DNA of 64,000 nucleotides from Rhodospirillum sp. (GTDB lineage Bacteria > Pseudomonadota > Alphaproteobacteria > Dongiales > Dongiaceae): assembly GCA_013822765.1 (NCBI GenBank), contig PNKY01000004.1, positions 1-64,000 on the forward strand, in the 5' to 3' direction. The position numbers and the translations under genes are program-made. Below, piece after piece: positions 21,394-30,815 of the stretch. Within the stretch, counting starts at the first letter, position 1. Each line of letters begins with the position of its first letter. The notes below the pieces were generated by a model, which did no database searches, was not told where the DNA came from, and saw only the letters and a program-made list of their open reading frames with translations.

Positions 21394-21876
21394 ATGAGCA
21401 TCAAGATCGGGGACAAGATCCCCTCAGTTTCCTTGAAGTATATGGACAAGGACGGCATGCAGACCGTGAAGACCGACGACCTGTTCAAGGGCAAGAAGGT
21501 CGTGTTGTTCGCGTTGCCGGGCGCTTTCACGCCCACCTGCTCGGCCAAGCACCTGCCGGGCTTCGTGCAGCACGCGGACTCGATCAAGGGCAAAGGCGTC
21601 GACCAGATCGTGTGCCTCTCCGTCAACGACGCGTTCGTGATGGACGCCTGGGGCAAGGCCCAGAATGTCGGCGACAAGGTGTTGATGCTGGCGGACGGCA
21701 ACGCGGATTTCTCCAAGGCGGCCGGCCTCACCATGGACGGCACCAACTACGGCATGGGCACGCGCGCCTGCCGCTACGCCATGGTGGTCGACAACGGCAC
21801 CGTGAAGGCGCTGAACGTCGAAGCGCCTGGCGCGTTCGAGGTTTCCAGCGCCGAAGCGGTGATCAAGGCGCTGTAA
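21394..21876 (+). CDS. Peroxiredoxin of the Prx5 family
   Basis: 160 residues with the Prx5 active site PGAFTPTCSAKHLPGF (peroxidatic Cys49) and a second Cys in TRACRYAM. It reduces hydroperoxides, normally using glutathione/glutaredoxin or thioredoxin. AAAGGA precedes the ATG at 21394. It is 127 bp after the ScsB-like gene and is followed by a strong terminator, so it may have its own promoter or be the last gene of a redox operon. Confidence 0.93.
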   Translation: MSIKIGDKIPSVSLKYMDKDGMQTVKTDDLFKGKKVVLFALPGAFTPTCSAKHLPGFVQHADSIKGKGVDQIVCLSVNDAFVMDAWGKAQNVGDKVLMLADGNADFSKAAGLTMDGTNYGMGTRACRYAMVVDNGTVKALNVEAPGAFEVSSAEAVIKAL

Positions 21877-21898
21877 GCACCCGAGGCTGCGAAATCAA

Positions 21899-21925
21899 TC
21901 GGCGGCCGCGAGGCCGCCGATTTTT
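21899..21925 (+). terminator. Rho-independent terminator after the peroxiredoxin gene
   Basis: TCGGCGGCC pairs with GGCCGCCGA (9-bp stem, loop GCGA), followed by TTTTT. It is 22 bp after the peroxiredoxin stop and upstream of the RidA-family gene. Confidence 0.85.
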
Positions 21926-21953
21926 CGTGTACGGAGATCGAGAGGAACAAGGA

Positions 21954-22340
21954 ATGCAGATGATCGTCCGCAATCCCACGCAAGGGATCTATCCCGCCAG
22001 CAGCGACTATGTCCACGCGATGGAGGTGCAGGGTCCCGCGCGCTTCCTCTACGTCGCCGGCACCATGGGCCTCGACCAGAACGGCGTTGCCGGCAAGTCG
22101 CTCGCCGAGCAGCTCGACCTGATCTGGCGCAACCTCGGCGCCATCCTCGCCAGCGCCGACATGACCGTCGACAACATCGTGCGCCTGACCAGCTACCTGC
22201 GCGATCCCGCCTATGCGGAGGAGAACGCCGTGGCCCGCGTCAAGGCGCTGAACGGCCGCGTCATCCCGACCATCGGCATCGTCGCGCAGACCCTGTCGAG
22301 CGACTGGCTGGTGGAGCTCGAGGTGGTCGCGGCGGCGTAG
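21954..22340 (+). CDS. RidA family protein (YjgF/YER057c)
   Basis: 128 residues with the RidA fold signature: GIYPASSDYVHAM, FLYVAGTMGLDQNG, a subunit-interface segment VDNIVRLTSYLRD and the C-terminal LVELEVVAAA. The catalytic Arg of true imine deaminases (R105 region) is not placed in the usual RVxVEVxxIA context, so this may be a non-deaminase subgroup. AGGA lies upstream of the ATG at 21954; a second ATG at 21960 is possible. Confidence 0.85.
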   Translation: MQMIVRNPTQGIYPASSDYVHAMEVQGPARFLYVAGTMGLDQNGVAGKSLAEQLDLIWRNLGAILASADMTVDNIVRLTSYLRDPAYAEENAVARVKALNGRVIPTIGIVAQTLSSDWLVELEVVAAA

Positions 22341-22410
22341 GTCTTTTCGGGAGCTTTCGCCTTCTCAACGGAACACGCTTGCGCCGCATGGCCGGGCGGA
22401 TCAGGATAAG

Positions 22411-22424
22411 TTGCTTCGAATCAG
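22411..22424. promoter_or_regulatory. FNR/NnrR-like box before napE (tentative)
   Basis: TTGCT-TCGA-ATCAG matches 8 of 10 positions of the FNR/Dnr-type palindrome TTGAT-N4-ATCAA. It lies only about 20 bp upstream of the preferred napE start, which is closer than an activator site usually allows, so either napE starts further down or the match is chance. Confidence 0.3.
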
Positions 22425-22444
22425 ACGCTGACATGGGGGACGCC

Positions 22445-22600
22445 ATGGCGGACGTCGTAATGCCGCGACGCCGGCGCGAGTTGTTGGTCTTTCTGTTTTT
22501 GACGGTTGTTCTGGCGCCGATGCTGGCTGTCGCCATCGTCGGCGGCTACGGCTTTATGGTCTGGATGTATCAGCTGTTCGCCGGTCCACCCGGCAGCTGA
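22445..22600 (+). CDS. napE: NapE small membrane protein
   Basis: 51 residues with an Arg-rich start (PRRRRELLVF) and one membrane helix, ending GYGFMVWMYQLFAGPPG, the typical NapE ending. The ATG at 22445 is preferred because GGGGGAC lies 5 bases upstream; upstream ATGs at 22388 and 22433 lack sites. NapE is a subunit of unknown function found in alpha- and betaproteobacterial nap operons. First gene of the napEDABC set. Confidence 0.85.
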   Translation: MADVVMPRRRRELLVFLFLTVVLAPMLAVAIVGGYGFMVWMYQLFAGPPGS

Positions 22601-22612
22601 GCGGAGGCGGCC

Positions 22613-22963
22613 ATGCAAGAAAATCAGAGCCGGCGCGCGTTCCTGCATTTGGAGGCGCCGGCGCAAGCGGACGAATGCCATATCTCCAGCCTGCTGGTGC
22701 ATGTCCGCCCGGAACGCCAGCAGGAAATCGCTGCGCTGATCGCCGATCTTCCGGGCGCCGAGCTCGCGCCTTCGCCCAAACCGGGAAGGCTGATCCTCAC
22801 GCTCGAGACCGCAAACACGTTCGAGATCATGGAGCGCCTGGAAGCGATCAACAGCATGCCGGGCGTCGTTGCCGCGGCGCTGGTCTACCACCAATGGGAA
22901 GCAGCTGAAGCCGAAAGCGAGGCTGATCATGGATCTCACCCGCCGGAACTATCTCAAGGCTAA
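22613..22963 (+). CDS. napD: NapD chaperone for NapA
   Basis: 116 residues with the ferredoxin-like NapD fold: [14 protein letters not shown], then IADLPGAEL and a GRLILTLE strand. NapD binds the twin-arginine signal of NapA before export. A strong GGAGG site is 6 bases before the ATG. The C-terminal 11 codons overlap napA by 35 bp in another frame. The tail after the domain is His/Glu-rich and longer than in many homologues. Confidence 0.9.
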   Translation: MQENQSRRAFLHLEAPAQADECHISSLLVHVRPERQQEIAALIADLPGAELAPSPKPGRLILTLETANTFEIMERLEAINSMPGVVAAALVYHQWEAAEAESEADHGSHPPELSQG

Positions 22964-25424
22964 AGCGGCTGCGGTCGCCGCCGCTGCGGCCGGCGCGCCG
23001 CTGTCCGCCGATGCGGCGAATGTCGTCTTGCCTGGCGACGAGGCGCGCCTCACCTGGTCCAAGGCGCCGTGCCGGTTCTGCGGCACCGGCTGCGGTGTCA
23101 TGGTCGCCGTGCGCGACAACAAGGTGGTGGCGACCCACGGCGACATCCATGCCGAGGTCAACCGCGGCCTCAACTGCGTCAAGGGCTATTTCCTGTCCAA
23201 GATCATGTATGGCAGCGACCGGCTGACTCAGCCGCTGCTGCGCATGAAGGACGGCCAATACGACAAGAGCGGCGAGTTCGAGCCGGTCAGCTGGGAGCGC
23301 GCGTTCGACGAGATGGCCGCGCAATGGAAGCGCATCCTGAAGGAGAAAGGGCCGACTGCCGTCGGCATGTTCGGCTCCGGCCAGTGGACGGTGTGGGAGG
23401 GCTACGCCGCGCTCAAGCTGATGAAGGGCGGCTTCCGCAGCAACAACCTCGATCCCAACGCGCGCCACTGCATGGCCTCGGCCGCTTACGGCTTCATGCG
23501 CAGCTTCGGCATGGATGAGCCAATGGGCTGCTACGACGATATCGAGGCCGCGGACGCGTTCGTGCTCTGGGGCTCGAACATGGCGGAGATGCACCCGATC
23601 CTGTGGACCCGCATCGCCGACCGGCGTTTGAGCAATCCGCATGTGAAGGTCGCTGTGCTGTCGACCTTCGAGCACCGCTCCTTCGATCTTGCCGACATCC
23701 CGATCGTCTTCACCCCGCAGACCGACCTCGCGATGCTCAATTTCATCGCCAACCACATCATCACGACCGGCCGCGTGAACCAGGACTTCGTCGCCAAGCA
23801 CGTGAACTTCAAACTCGGCGCGACCGACATCGGCTACGGGCTGCGCCCGGAACATCCGCTCGAGCAGAAGGCTGCCAATGCAAAGGCGCCGGGCGACGCA
23901 AAGCCGATCACCTTCGATGACTTCGCAAAGTTCGTCTCGACCTACGATCTCGAGAGCACGGCGAAGCTGACCGGCGTGCCGGAGACGCGCCTCGAGGAGC
24001 TGGCGGAGCTCTATGCCGACCCCAAGACCAAGGTGATGTCGCTCTGGACCATGGGCTTCAACCAGCATACGCGCGGCGTATGGGCCAACAACATGGTCTA
24101 CAATCTCCACCTTCTCACCGGAAAGATCTCCGAGCCCGGCAATTCGCCATTCTCGCTGACCGGGCAGCCCTCGGCCTGCGGCACGGCGCGGGAAGTCGGG
24201 ACGTTCGCGCATCGCCTGCCGGCCGACATGGTGGTGACCAATCCCGAGCACCGCAAGCACGCCGAGGAGATCTGGAAGCTGCCGCCCGGCACCATCCCTG
24301 CGGAGATCGGGTATCACGCAGTGCAACAGAACCGCATGCTGCGCGACGGCAAGCTCAATGCCTACTGGGTGCAGGTCAACAACAACATGCAGGCGGCGGC
24401 CAACCTCAACGAAGAGACCTATCCCGGCTATCGCAATGCCGAGAACTTCGTCGCGGTCTCCGATGTTTATCCGACCGTCACGGCGCTCTCCGCCGATCTC
24501 ATCCTGCCCAGCGCCATGTGGGTGGAGAAAGAGGGCGCCTACGGCAATGCCGAGCGCAGGACGCACTTCTGGCATCAGCTGGTGACCGCGCCGGGCGAGG
24601 CGAGGTCGGATCTCTGGCAGCTGGTCGAGTTCTCGAAGCGCTTCACCACCGACGAGGTGTGGCCGGCCGAGCTGCTCGCCACCGCGCCCGCGCTCAAGGG
24701 CAAGACGCTCTATGAAGTGCTGTTCGCCAACGGCAGCGTCGACCGGTTCCCCACGAGCGAGATCGACCCCGACTATCAGAACGCCGAGGCGGAAGTCTTC
24801 GGCTTCTATCTGCAGAAAGGATTGTTCGAGGAGTATGCCAGCTTCGGACGCGGGCATGGCCACGACCTGGCGCCGTTCGATACCTATCACGAAGTCCGCG
24901 GCCTGCGCTGGCCGGTGGTCGCCGGCAAGGAGACCAGATGGCGCTACCGCGAAGGGATCGATCCCTATGTCGAGGCGGGGTCGGGCATCCAGTTCTACGG
25001 TTTCCCCGATAAGAAGGCGGTGATCTTCGCCGTGCCGTTCGAGCCGGCGCCGGAAGTGCCGGACGAGGAATACGACCTGTGGCTCTCGACCGGCCGGGTG
25101 CTCGAGCACTGGCACTCCGGCTCGATGACCCGCCGCGTGCCGGAGCTCTATCGCGCGATCCCCAACGCCCTTTGCTACATGCATCCGGAGGACGCGCGCG
25201 CCAAGAATCTGCGCCGCGGCGACGATGTGCGGGTGATCTCCCGCCGCGGCGAGATCCGGGTGCGCCTGGAAACCCGCGGGCGCGACAAGCCGCCCAGGGG
25301 GCTGGTGTTCGTGCCCTGGTTCGACGAGGGACGGCTCATCAACAAGGTGACGCTCGACGCCACCGATCCGATCTCGAAGCAGACCGACTACAAAAAATGC
25401 GCGGTCAAGGTGCTGAAAGCCTGA
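22929..25424 (+). CDS. napA: Periplasmic nitrate reductase catalytic subunit
   Basis: 831 residues, full length. A twin-arginine signal ([12 protein letters not shown]) leads export. The 4Fe-4S ligands are C48, C51, C55 and C83 (CRFCGTGC and NCVKG). Mo-bis-MGD is bound through C181 in [12 protein letters not shown], the nitrate-reductase type ligand. The last 100 residues have the molydopterin dinucleotide-binding fold ([18 protein letters not shown]). It reduces nitrate to nitrite in the periplasm with electrons from NapB. GAGG lies 7 bases before the ATG, inside napD. Confidence 0.97.
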   Translation: MDLTRRNYLKAKAAAVAAAAAGAPLSADAANVVLPGDEARLTWSKAPCRFCGTGCGVMVAVRDNKVVATHGDIHAEVNRGLNCVKGYFLSKIMYGSDRLTQPLLRMKDGQYDKSGEFEPVSWERAFDEMAAQWKRILKEKGPTAVGMFGSGQWTVWEGYAALKLMKGGFRSNNLDPNARHCMASAAYGFMRSFGMDEPMGCYDDIEAADAFVLWGSNMAEMHPILWTRIADRRLSNPHVKVAVLSTFEHRSFDLADIPIVFTPQTDLAMLNFIANHIITTGRVNQDFVAKHVNFKLGATDIGYGLRPEHPLEQKAANAKAPGDAKPITFDDFAKFVSTYDLESTAKLTGVPETRLEELAELYADPKTKVMSLWTMGFNQHTRGVWANNMVYNLHLLTGKISEPGNSPFSLTGQPSACGTAREVGTFAHRLPADMVVTNPEHRKHAEEIWKLPPGTIPAEIGYHAVQQNRMLRDGKLNAYWVQVNNNMQAAANLNEETYPGYRNAENFVAVSDVYPTVTALSADLILPSAMWVEKEGAYGNAERRTHFWHQLVTAPGEARSDLWQLVEFSKRFTTDEVWPAELLATAPALKGKTLYEVLFANGSVDRFPTSEIDPDYQNAEAEVFGFYLQKGLFEEYASFGRGHGHDLAPFDTYHEVRGLRWPVVAGKETRWRYREGIDPYVEAGSGIQFYGFPDKKAVIFAVPFEPAPEVPDEEYDLWLSTGRVLEHWHSGSMTRRVPELYRAIPNALCYMHPEDARAKNLRRGDDVRVISRRGEIRVRLETRGRDKPPRGLVFVPWFDEGRLINKVTLDATDPISKQTDYKKCAVKVLKA

Positions 25425-25435
25425 GGGGGTCGGCC

Positions 25436-25915
25436 ATGCAAGAGCATGCGAAGCGTTTCGCCGTCGCGGTCGCCATTGCCGCCTGCTGCATCACGGTATC
25501 GACCGCGCTGGCTGCCGAGCTCATGAGCCTGCGCGGGTCGGTCGGGATCGAGGAAGAGATCACGGCCCCGCCGATCGCGCCGGACGTCAACGACGATCAG
25601 CGCCAGATGCGCAACTATCCGGAACAGCCGCCGGTCATTCCGCACCAGATCCGCGATTACCAGATCACGCTCAACGCCAACAAGTGCCTCTCCTGCCACA
25701 GCCGGCAATTCACCGCGCAGTCGCAGGCACCGATGATCAGCATCACGCATTTCATGGACCGCGAGGGGCAGATCCTGGCGTCGGTGACGCCGCGGCGCTA
25801 TTTCTGCACACAGTGCCACGTGACCCAGGCCGACATCGAGCCGCTGATCGACAACGATTTCCAGGACATCGACTCGCTGATCAGCGCCGAAGGCTCCAAT
25901 GAGGGCTCGCAATGA
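25436..25915 (+). CDS. napB: Diheme cytochrome c subunit NapB
   Basis: 159 residues with a signal peptide ending STALAAE. Two c-type heme sites are visible, CLSCH and CTQCH, with the conserved [13 protein letters not shown] before the first. NapB receives electrons from NapC and passes them to NapA. It starts 11 bp after napA with a GAGGGGG site; the stop overlaps the napC start as ATGA. Confidence 0.95.
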   Translation: MQEHAKRFAVAVAIAACCITVSTALAAELMSLRGSVGIEEEITAPPIAPDVNDDQRQMRNYPEQPPVIPHQIRDYQITLNANKCLSCHSRQFTAQSQAPMISITHFMDREGQILASVTPRRYFCTQCHVTQADIEPLIDNDFQDIDSLISAEGSNEGSQ

Positions 25916-26550
25916 GGCGGCTGGTGCGGAAGGTTTGGCGCTGGGCCGAGCCGTTCTGGCTGATCCTCAGCAGGCCCAGCATCCATTTCAGCCTGGGGTT
26001 CCTGACCATCGGCGGGTTCGTCGCGGGCGTCATGTTCTGGGGCGGCTTCAACACCGCGCTGGAGCTGACCAATACCGAGACGTTCTGCATCTCCTGCCAC
26101 GAGATGCGCGACAACGTCTATCAGGAGCTGCAGACGACCATCCACTTCACCAATCGGTCGGGCGTGCGGGCGACCTGTCCGGACTGCCACGTGCCGCACG
26201 AGTGGACCGACAAGATCGCTCGCAAGATGCAGGCGTCCAAGGAGGTCTGGGGCAAGATCTTCGGGACCATCAACACCCGTGACAAATTCCTCGAGCAGCG
26301 CCGCGAGCTGGCGGAGCATGAATGGTCCCGGCTCAAGGCCAACGATTCCCTGGAATGTCGGAACTGCCACGATTTCGAATACATGGATTTCACGCGGCAA
26401 TCGTCGCGCGCGTCCGCCGCGCATTCGACCTATCTCGTGAGCGGGGACAAGACCTGCATCGATTGCCACAAGGGGATCGCCCACCAGTTGCCGGACATGA
26501 AGGGCGTCCCGGGCTGGGACGTGACGTTCACGGCGCCGACGTCGGACTGA
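25912..26550 (+). CDS. napC: Tetraheme quinol dehydrogenase NapC
   Basis: 212 residues: an N-terminal membrane anchor (about 25-48) and four heme sites, CISCH, CPDCH, CRNCH and CIDCH. NapC/NirT proteins oxidise quinol and feed electrons to NapB. No napF, napG or napH genes are present here, so NapC must be the only dedicated entry point. Last recognised gene of the operon. Confidence 0.96.
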   Translation: MRRLVRKVWRWAEPFWLILSRPSIHFSLGFLTIGGFVAGVMFWGGFNTALELTNTETFCISCHEMRDNVYQELQTTIHFTNRSGVRATCPDCHVPHEWTDKIARKMQASKEVWGKIFGTINTRDKFLEQRRELAEHEWSRLKANDSLECRNCHDFEYMDFTRQSSRASAAHSTYLVSGDKTCIDCHKGIAHQLPDMKGVPGWDVTFTAPTSD

Positions 26551-26734
26551 CGCGCTGATCTTCGATCATAGGATGCTGGCCGCGCATTGGCCGGCTCGCG
26601 CGTGCATCCGAGGGCATTGGGCGAGAGTCCAATTGCCCGGCGGCGCCGGGCGGCGCAATCTTGGAGATCGGTGCGGACGGATCGCGCTGGACGGCGCGCC
26701 GGCCGAGTCTTGCATACCTGGAAGGAGTCCTTGG

Positions 26735-27178
26735 TTGGCGGCATGGCCGACCATTTCAACCGGCACCGCAGCGCGGCGATCCCTGGTTTTCGCGCGCACT
26801 CTGCTGGTGGGCAGTGTCCTGCTGCTGTGGCCCGGTTGTGTCGCGGCGGATTCCCTCGCGGACGCCAGGTCGGCCCTGAAGCAGCAGGATTTCGCCTCCG
26901 CCCACACCATGTTCGAGCTGGAAGCGCGCCGCGGGAACGCGGCCGCCATGAACGAGCTGGGCTATCTCTATCTTCGCGGTCATGGCGTCGCCCAGGATTG
27001 CATGCGGGCGTACATGTGGTTCAGCCTTGCCATCAGCTTCGCCCCGGATGAAGCGTTTCGGCGCGTTGCCGTCGACAACCAGTTCACTGCCGAGGTGAAC
27101 GGCTACTTGAAAAGCCGGGACAAGTCCGAGGCGCATCGTCTCGGGAACATCTGGATGGCGCGCCATCACCTGGAGTAG
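26735..27178 (+). CDS. Exported Sel1-repeat protein
   Basis: 147 residues with a signal peptide (LLLWPGCVAADS) followed by a Sel1/TPR-like repeat: ARSALKQQDFASAHTMFE, then NAAAMNELGYLYLRGHGVAQD and MRAYMWFSLAI. The TTG at 26735 is chosen because GAAGGAG is 7 bases upstream; the frame is open to 26573 but the extension looks like noise. A possible lipobox-like Cys occurs at the signal end (LWPGC). About 184 bp after napC on the same strand. Sel1 proteins are protein-interaction scaffolds; the partner is unknown. Confidence 0.65.
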   Translation: MAAWPTISTGTAARRSLVFARTLLVGSVLLLWPGCVAADSLADARSALKQQDFASAHTMFELEARRGNAAAMNELGYLYLRGHGVAQDCMRAYMWFSLAISFAPDEAFRRVAVDNQFTAEVNGYLKSRDKSEAHRLGNIWMARHHLE

Positions 27179-27221
27179 GCCTCCTCGCAGGCAGCGGCTC
27201 CTCCCTTTGTGGGGGGAAAGC

Positions 27222-27686
27222 TCACGTACTACTCGCATCCTTCATCTGCCGGATCGCGAGCCGCGCCAGTTCATCCGCGCGCTCGTTCTCGACGTGGCCC
27301 GAGTGCCCCTTGACCCAGTGCCAGTGCACATCGTGGGTCTCGATCGCGCGCTCCAGGCGCTGCCAGAGGTCGACGTTCTTCACCGGCTTCTTGTCGGCGG
27401 TCTTCCAGCCGCGCGCCTTCCAGCTGTGGATCCAGGTGGTGATGCCCTGGCGCAGATATTCGCTGTCGGTGTGCAGGTGGATCTCGCACGGCCGCTTGAC
27501 CGCCTCGATCGCAATGATCGCGGCCATCATCTCCATGCGGTTGTTGGTGGTCTGGGGCTCGCCGCCGTTCATCTCCTTCTCGACACCGCTGTAGCGCAGG
27601 ATCGCGCCCCAGCCGCCTGGGCCGGGATTGCCGCTGCAGGCGCCGTCGGTGAAAATCTCGACGAGCTTCTTGCCCGTGGACGTCAT
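27222..27686 (-). CDS. rnhA: Ribonuclease HI
   Basis: 154 residues, full length, with the four catalytic acids D14 ([15 protein letters not shown]), E52 (NNRMEMMA), D74 (HTDSEYL) and D138 (ERADELA), and the basic handle region [11 protein letters not shown]. It cleaves RNA in RNA-DNA hybrids. Its ATG shares one base with the thrB stop (TGATG), so ispH-thrB-rnhA is a coupled unit. Confidence 0.97.
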   Translation of the reverse strand: MTSTGKKLVEIFTDGACSGNPGPGGWGAILRYSGVEKEMNGGEPQTTNNRMEMMAAIIAIEAVKRPCEIHLHTDSEYLRQGITTWIHSWKARGWKTADKKPVKNVDLWQRLERAIETHDVHWHWVKGHSGHVENERADELARLAIRQMKDASST

Positions 27687-28645
27687 CAGATGCCGTAGGC
27701 CGAGGCCGACTTGCACTGCCGGTGGAACGACAGCTTGCGGCGATATTCCAGCGGGTCCTTGGGCTGCACGAACGCGCCGGGCGGGTGGTTCAGCCAGTCG
27801 TAGAGCCGCGTCAGCAGGAAACGCAGCGCCGAGCCGCGCGCCAGGATCGGCAGCGCCGCGATCTCGGCCGCCGGAATCTTGCGGTGCGAATCGTAGCCGC
27901 GCACCATCTTCTGCGCCTTGGTGACGTTGAACGAGCCGTCGCCCTCGAAGCACCAGGCGTTGATGCAGACGGCGAGGTCGTAAGCCAGGAAATCGGTGCA
28001 GGCGAAATAGAAATCGATCAGGCCCGACAGCTTGTCGCCGAGAAAGAACACGTTGTCGGGGAACAGGTCGGCGTGGATCGTGCCGATCTCCAGCCCCTGC
28101 GGCCAGTGCTCCTCCAGATAGCGCACTTCGTCCGCGATCAGCTTGGCCAGCCCCGCTTCGACTTCGTCGGCGCGCGCCGCCGTCTTCGCCGCCAGCTCCT
28201 GCCAGCCGGAGAGCGACAGGTTGTTCGGCCGCTGCATCGCGAAGTCGCGGCCCTTGACATGCAGGTCGGCCAGCGCCGCGCCCAGCAGGTGGCAGTGGCG
28301 CTCGTTCGGCCGGCGCGGCCACATCCCTTCGAGGAAGCTGCAGATCGCTGCCGGCCGTCCGCACAATTCGCGCAGCGCGGTGCCGTCCTTGCCGTTGAGC
28401 GGCGTCGGGCAGTTGAGCCCCTTGGCCGCAAGGTGCTGCATGAGCCCCAGGAAGAACGGCAGATCCTCGCGCCTCACCCGCTTCTCGTAGAGCGTGAGGA
28501 TGTAGCTGCCTTGCGTGGTGTGCAGCAGGTAGTTGCTGTTCTCGACGCCCTCGGCGATGCCCTTGCAGGCCATCACCTCGCCGATCTCATATTGCTCCAT
28601 GAAAGCGCGGAGCTCGTTGTCGGGAACTTCGGTATAGACGGCCAT
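27686..28645 (-). CDS. thrB: Homoserine kinase (ThrB, APH-fold type)
   Basis: 319 residues of the aminoglycoside-phosphotransferase-like Thr[12 protein letters not shown] (nucleotide loop), [13 protein letters not shown] (catalytic loop) and [17 protein letters not shown] (metal site). It phosphorylates homoserine for threonine synthase, whose gene lies far upstream. It is 13 bp downstream of ispH on the minus strand. Confidence 0.95.
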   Translation of the reverse strand: MAVYTEVPDNELRAFMEQYEIGEVMACKGIAEGVENSNYLLHTTQGSYILTLYEKRVRREDLPFFLGLMQHLAAKGLNCPTPLNGKDGTALRELCGRPAAICSFLEGMWPRRPNERHCHLLGAALADLHVKGRDFAMQRPNNLSLSGWQELAAKTAARADEVEAGLAKLIADEVRYLEEHWPQGLEIGTIHADLFPDNVFFLGDKLSGLIDFYFACTDFLAYDLAVCINAWCFEGDGSFNVTKAQKMVRGYDSHRKIPAAEIAALPILARGSALRFLLTRLYDWLNHPPGAFVQPKDPLEYRRKLSFHRQCKSASAYGI

Positions 28646-28658
28646 CAGGCGGTCATCG

Positions 28659-29600
28659 TCAGGCAGTGAGGGCGCGGGGCAGCTTGAAGTGGGTGGTCTC
28701 TTCGGTGACCGAGATTTCGTCGATGGTGGTGAGATAGTGCTGGCGGATGGCGGCGATGACCTCCTGCACCAGCACTTCGGGCGCCGACGCGCCGGCGGTG
28801 ATGCCGACGGTCTTCACGCCTTCGAACCAGGTCCAGTCGATCTCGGCCGCGCGCTGCACCAGGTATGCGCTGGGACAGCCGGCGCCGCGCGCCACTTCCA
28901 CCAGGCGCTGCGAGTTGGAGGAATTCGGCGCGCCGATCACCAGCACGAGGTCGGACCGCGGCGCGATCACCTTCACCGCCGCCTGGCGGTTGGTGGTGGC
29001 GTAGCAGATGTCTTCCTTGCGTGGGCCGTGGATCCTGGGAAAGCGCCGGCGCAGCACCTCGATGATGCCGATGGTGTCGTCGATCGACAGCGTGGTCTGC
29101 GTGATGTAGGCGAGGCGGTCGCTGGGCAGCGTCACTTCCTCGGCGTCGTCCGAGGTCTCGACCAGCGTGACCGCGCCCGGCGGCAGCTGTCCGATGGTGC
29201 CGATCACCTCCGGGTGGCCGGCATGGCCGATCAGGATGATGTGGCGGCCGGCGGCGAAATGCACCTCGGCCTCGCGATGCACCTTGCTGACCAGCGGGCA
29301 GGTGGCGTCGAGATATTGCAGCTTGCGCTTTTCCGCATCCTCCGGCACCGACTTGGGCACGCCGTGGGCCGAGAACACGACCGGGAACTGGCCGGGAATC
29401 TCCTCCAGGTCCTCGACGAAGATCGCGCCCTTGCGCTCCAGCTCCTCGACCACGTGCCGGTTGTGGACAATCTCGTGCCGCACATAGACCGGTGCGCCAT
29501 AGCGCTCCAGGGCGCGCTCCACGATCTGGATGGCGCGGTCCACCCCGGCGCAGAAGCCGCGCGGCGCCGCCAGCAGCAGGGTCAAGGCATCTTTGGGCAT
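28659..29600 (-). CDS. ispH: 4-hydroxy-3-methylbut-2-enyl diphosphate reductase
   Basis: 313 residues. The three iron-sulfur cysteines are in [23 protein letters not shown] and GAGCPSAYL. The enzyme catalyses the last step of the MEP isoprenoid pathway. The ATG at 29600 gives the family N-terminus; an upstream in-frame extension to 29780 was rejected. First gene of ispH-thrB-rnhA. Confidence 0.96.
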   Translation of the reverse strand: MPKDALTLLLAAPRGFCAGVDRAIQIVERALERYGAPVYVRHEIVHNRHVVEELERKGAIFVEDLEEIPGQFPVVFSAHGVPKSVPEDAEKRKLQYLDATCPLVSKVHREAEVHFAAGRHIILIGHAGHPEVIGTIGQLPPGAVTLVETSDDAEEVTLPSDRLAYITQTTLSIDDTIGIIEVLRRRFPRIHGPRKEDICYATTNRQAAVKVIAPRSDLVLVIGAPNSSNSQRLVEVARGAGCPSAYLVQRAAEIDWTWFEGVKTVGITAGASAPEVLVQEVIAAIRQHYLTTIDEISVTEETTHFKLPRALTA

Positions 29601-29792
29601 CGTCCGTCCAGTCGGTTTCGGATGTCCATTAGACCTATTTCCATTCGCTGGGCAACCGCCATTTCCGAAATAGCGCGGCAGCCATGAAGCGTCCATGCGG
29701 CTCATCCTCCTTGTCTCGACATGGTGCATTCCGCTAGACTTCTCAAGTACATGCACGGCGCGACCGAATTGCGCCGTCATTGGGGATTTTCC

Positions 29793-30035
29793 ATGGCCGA
29801 ACCGACCATCGCACAGCGGTCACCATTCCGCTTCGACGTGACCCAGGGCAAAAGCTATTGGTGGTGCGCCTGCGGCCGCAGCCAGAAGCAGCCATTCTGC
29901 GACGGCTCCCACAAGGGCAGCGAATTTTCTCCCGTCCAATATGACGCGACGGAGACCAAGACGGTGTTTTTCTGCGGCTGCAAGCATTCAGGCGGCAAGC
30001 CGTTCTGCGACGGAACCCATTCCAAGCTGCCATGA
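29793..30035 (+). CDS. Tandem CDGSH iron-sulfur protein
   Basis: 80 residues with two complete CDGSH-type motifs: [16 protein letters not shown] and [16 protein letters not shown]. Each binds a 2Fe-2S cluster with three Cys and one His, so the protein holds two clusters in one chain, like the MiNT/CISD3 class. The ATG at 29793 follows GGGGA. It is divergent from ispH, itself an iron-sulfur enzyme, over about 190 bp. Confidence 0.92.
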   Translation: MAEPTIAQRSPFRFDVTQGKSYWWCACGRSQKQPFCDGSHKGSEFSPVQYDATETKTVFFCGCKHSGGKPFCDGTHSKLP

Positions 30036-30069
30036 TCTCGGCCGGCCCTTACCAGCAACGGATTGTCTG

Positions 30070-30639
30070 ATGCACTCTTCCGCCAGTTCCACCGGACGCC
30101 CGCGGCGCGCCATCGGCATCGTCGCCGGGGCGATGGCCCTGCTTGCGACCGCTTCCTGCGCCACCAACGAAGACATCGCCTCCTATCCCTGTCCGTTCGT
30201 CGGGGCGGTGCGCGAGCTCAGCTACACGACCAAGTTCGAGGGCGAGAGCCAGGACCTGTCGGACACCCTTTACGAGGCCAAGGTCGACCAGGTCCTGCCG
30301 GCCGTCAATTGCATATACGAGAACAACGATGGCAAGCAGGCGATCGTCTACGACATCCAGGTGAAGTTCCTGGCCCAGCGCGGACCGAAGGAGCACGAGG
30401 GCGTCGTCAAGTTCAACTACTTCGTCGGCATCGGCGGCCCCGGTGGCCAGATCCTCAAGCGCGAAGTGTTCGACAGCCAGATCGTGTTCGAGAACAACGC
30501 CACCCAGGCCATCACCATCGAAGAGATCCAGCCCCGCATTCCCCTGAAGCAGGGCGAGAATGGCGACTACTACCGCATCTACATCGGCTTCATGCTGAGC
30601 GAGCGCGAGCTGGCGTACAACCGCAAGAATCCGCGGTAG
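30070..30639 (+). CDS. Hypothetical lipoprotein or exported protein
   Basis: 189 residues. The N-terminus has an Arg patch and a hydrophobic stretch ending LLATASC, a plausible lipobox. The mature part has mostly beta-type sequence (AIVYDIQVKFLAQ, VVKFNYFVGIGG, ITIEEIQPRIPL) and several Tyr/Phe. I do not recognise the family. It starts 34 bp after the CDGSH gene and may share its transcript. Confidence 0.7.
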   Translation: MHSSASSTGRPRRAIGIVAGAMALLATASCATNEDIASYPCPFVGAVRELSYTTKFEGESQDLSDTLYEAKVDQVLPAVNCIYENNDGKQAIVYDIQVKFLAQRGPKEHEGVVKFNYFVGIGGPGGQILKREVFDSQIVFENNATQAITIEEIQPRIPLKQGENGDYYRIYIGFMLSERELAYNRKNPR

Positions 30640-30815
30640 CGCCGCTGCGCGGGAGTGATGGCCGTCACGTTGCGGTGAGCGCGCCACTCCAATTCACCCT
30701 TCCCGCCGATCCCCCATGAACCGCACGATCGCGGCACGCGACCCGCTCTGTATCGTCAACCAGTAGGCGGACGTAGGCCGAAAGCAGGCCACCCCGCCCG
30801 ATGCGGAGGTGTGCC

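Noticed and set aside
22848..25184. 778-codon open frame antisense to napA
   Set aside because: Exact shadow of a confirmed gene in GC-rich DNA; the translation is low complexity, rich in Arg, Gly and His, with no domain.
27222..28364. 380-codon frame that would fuse rnhA with a thrB-overlapping extension
   Set aside because: Only the last 154 codons are RNase HI; the rest is thrB read in the wrong frame.
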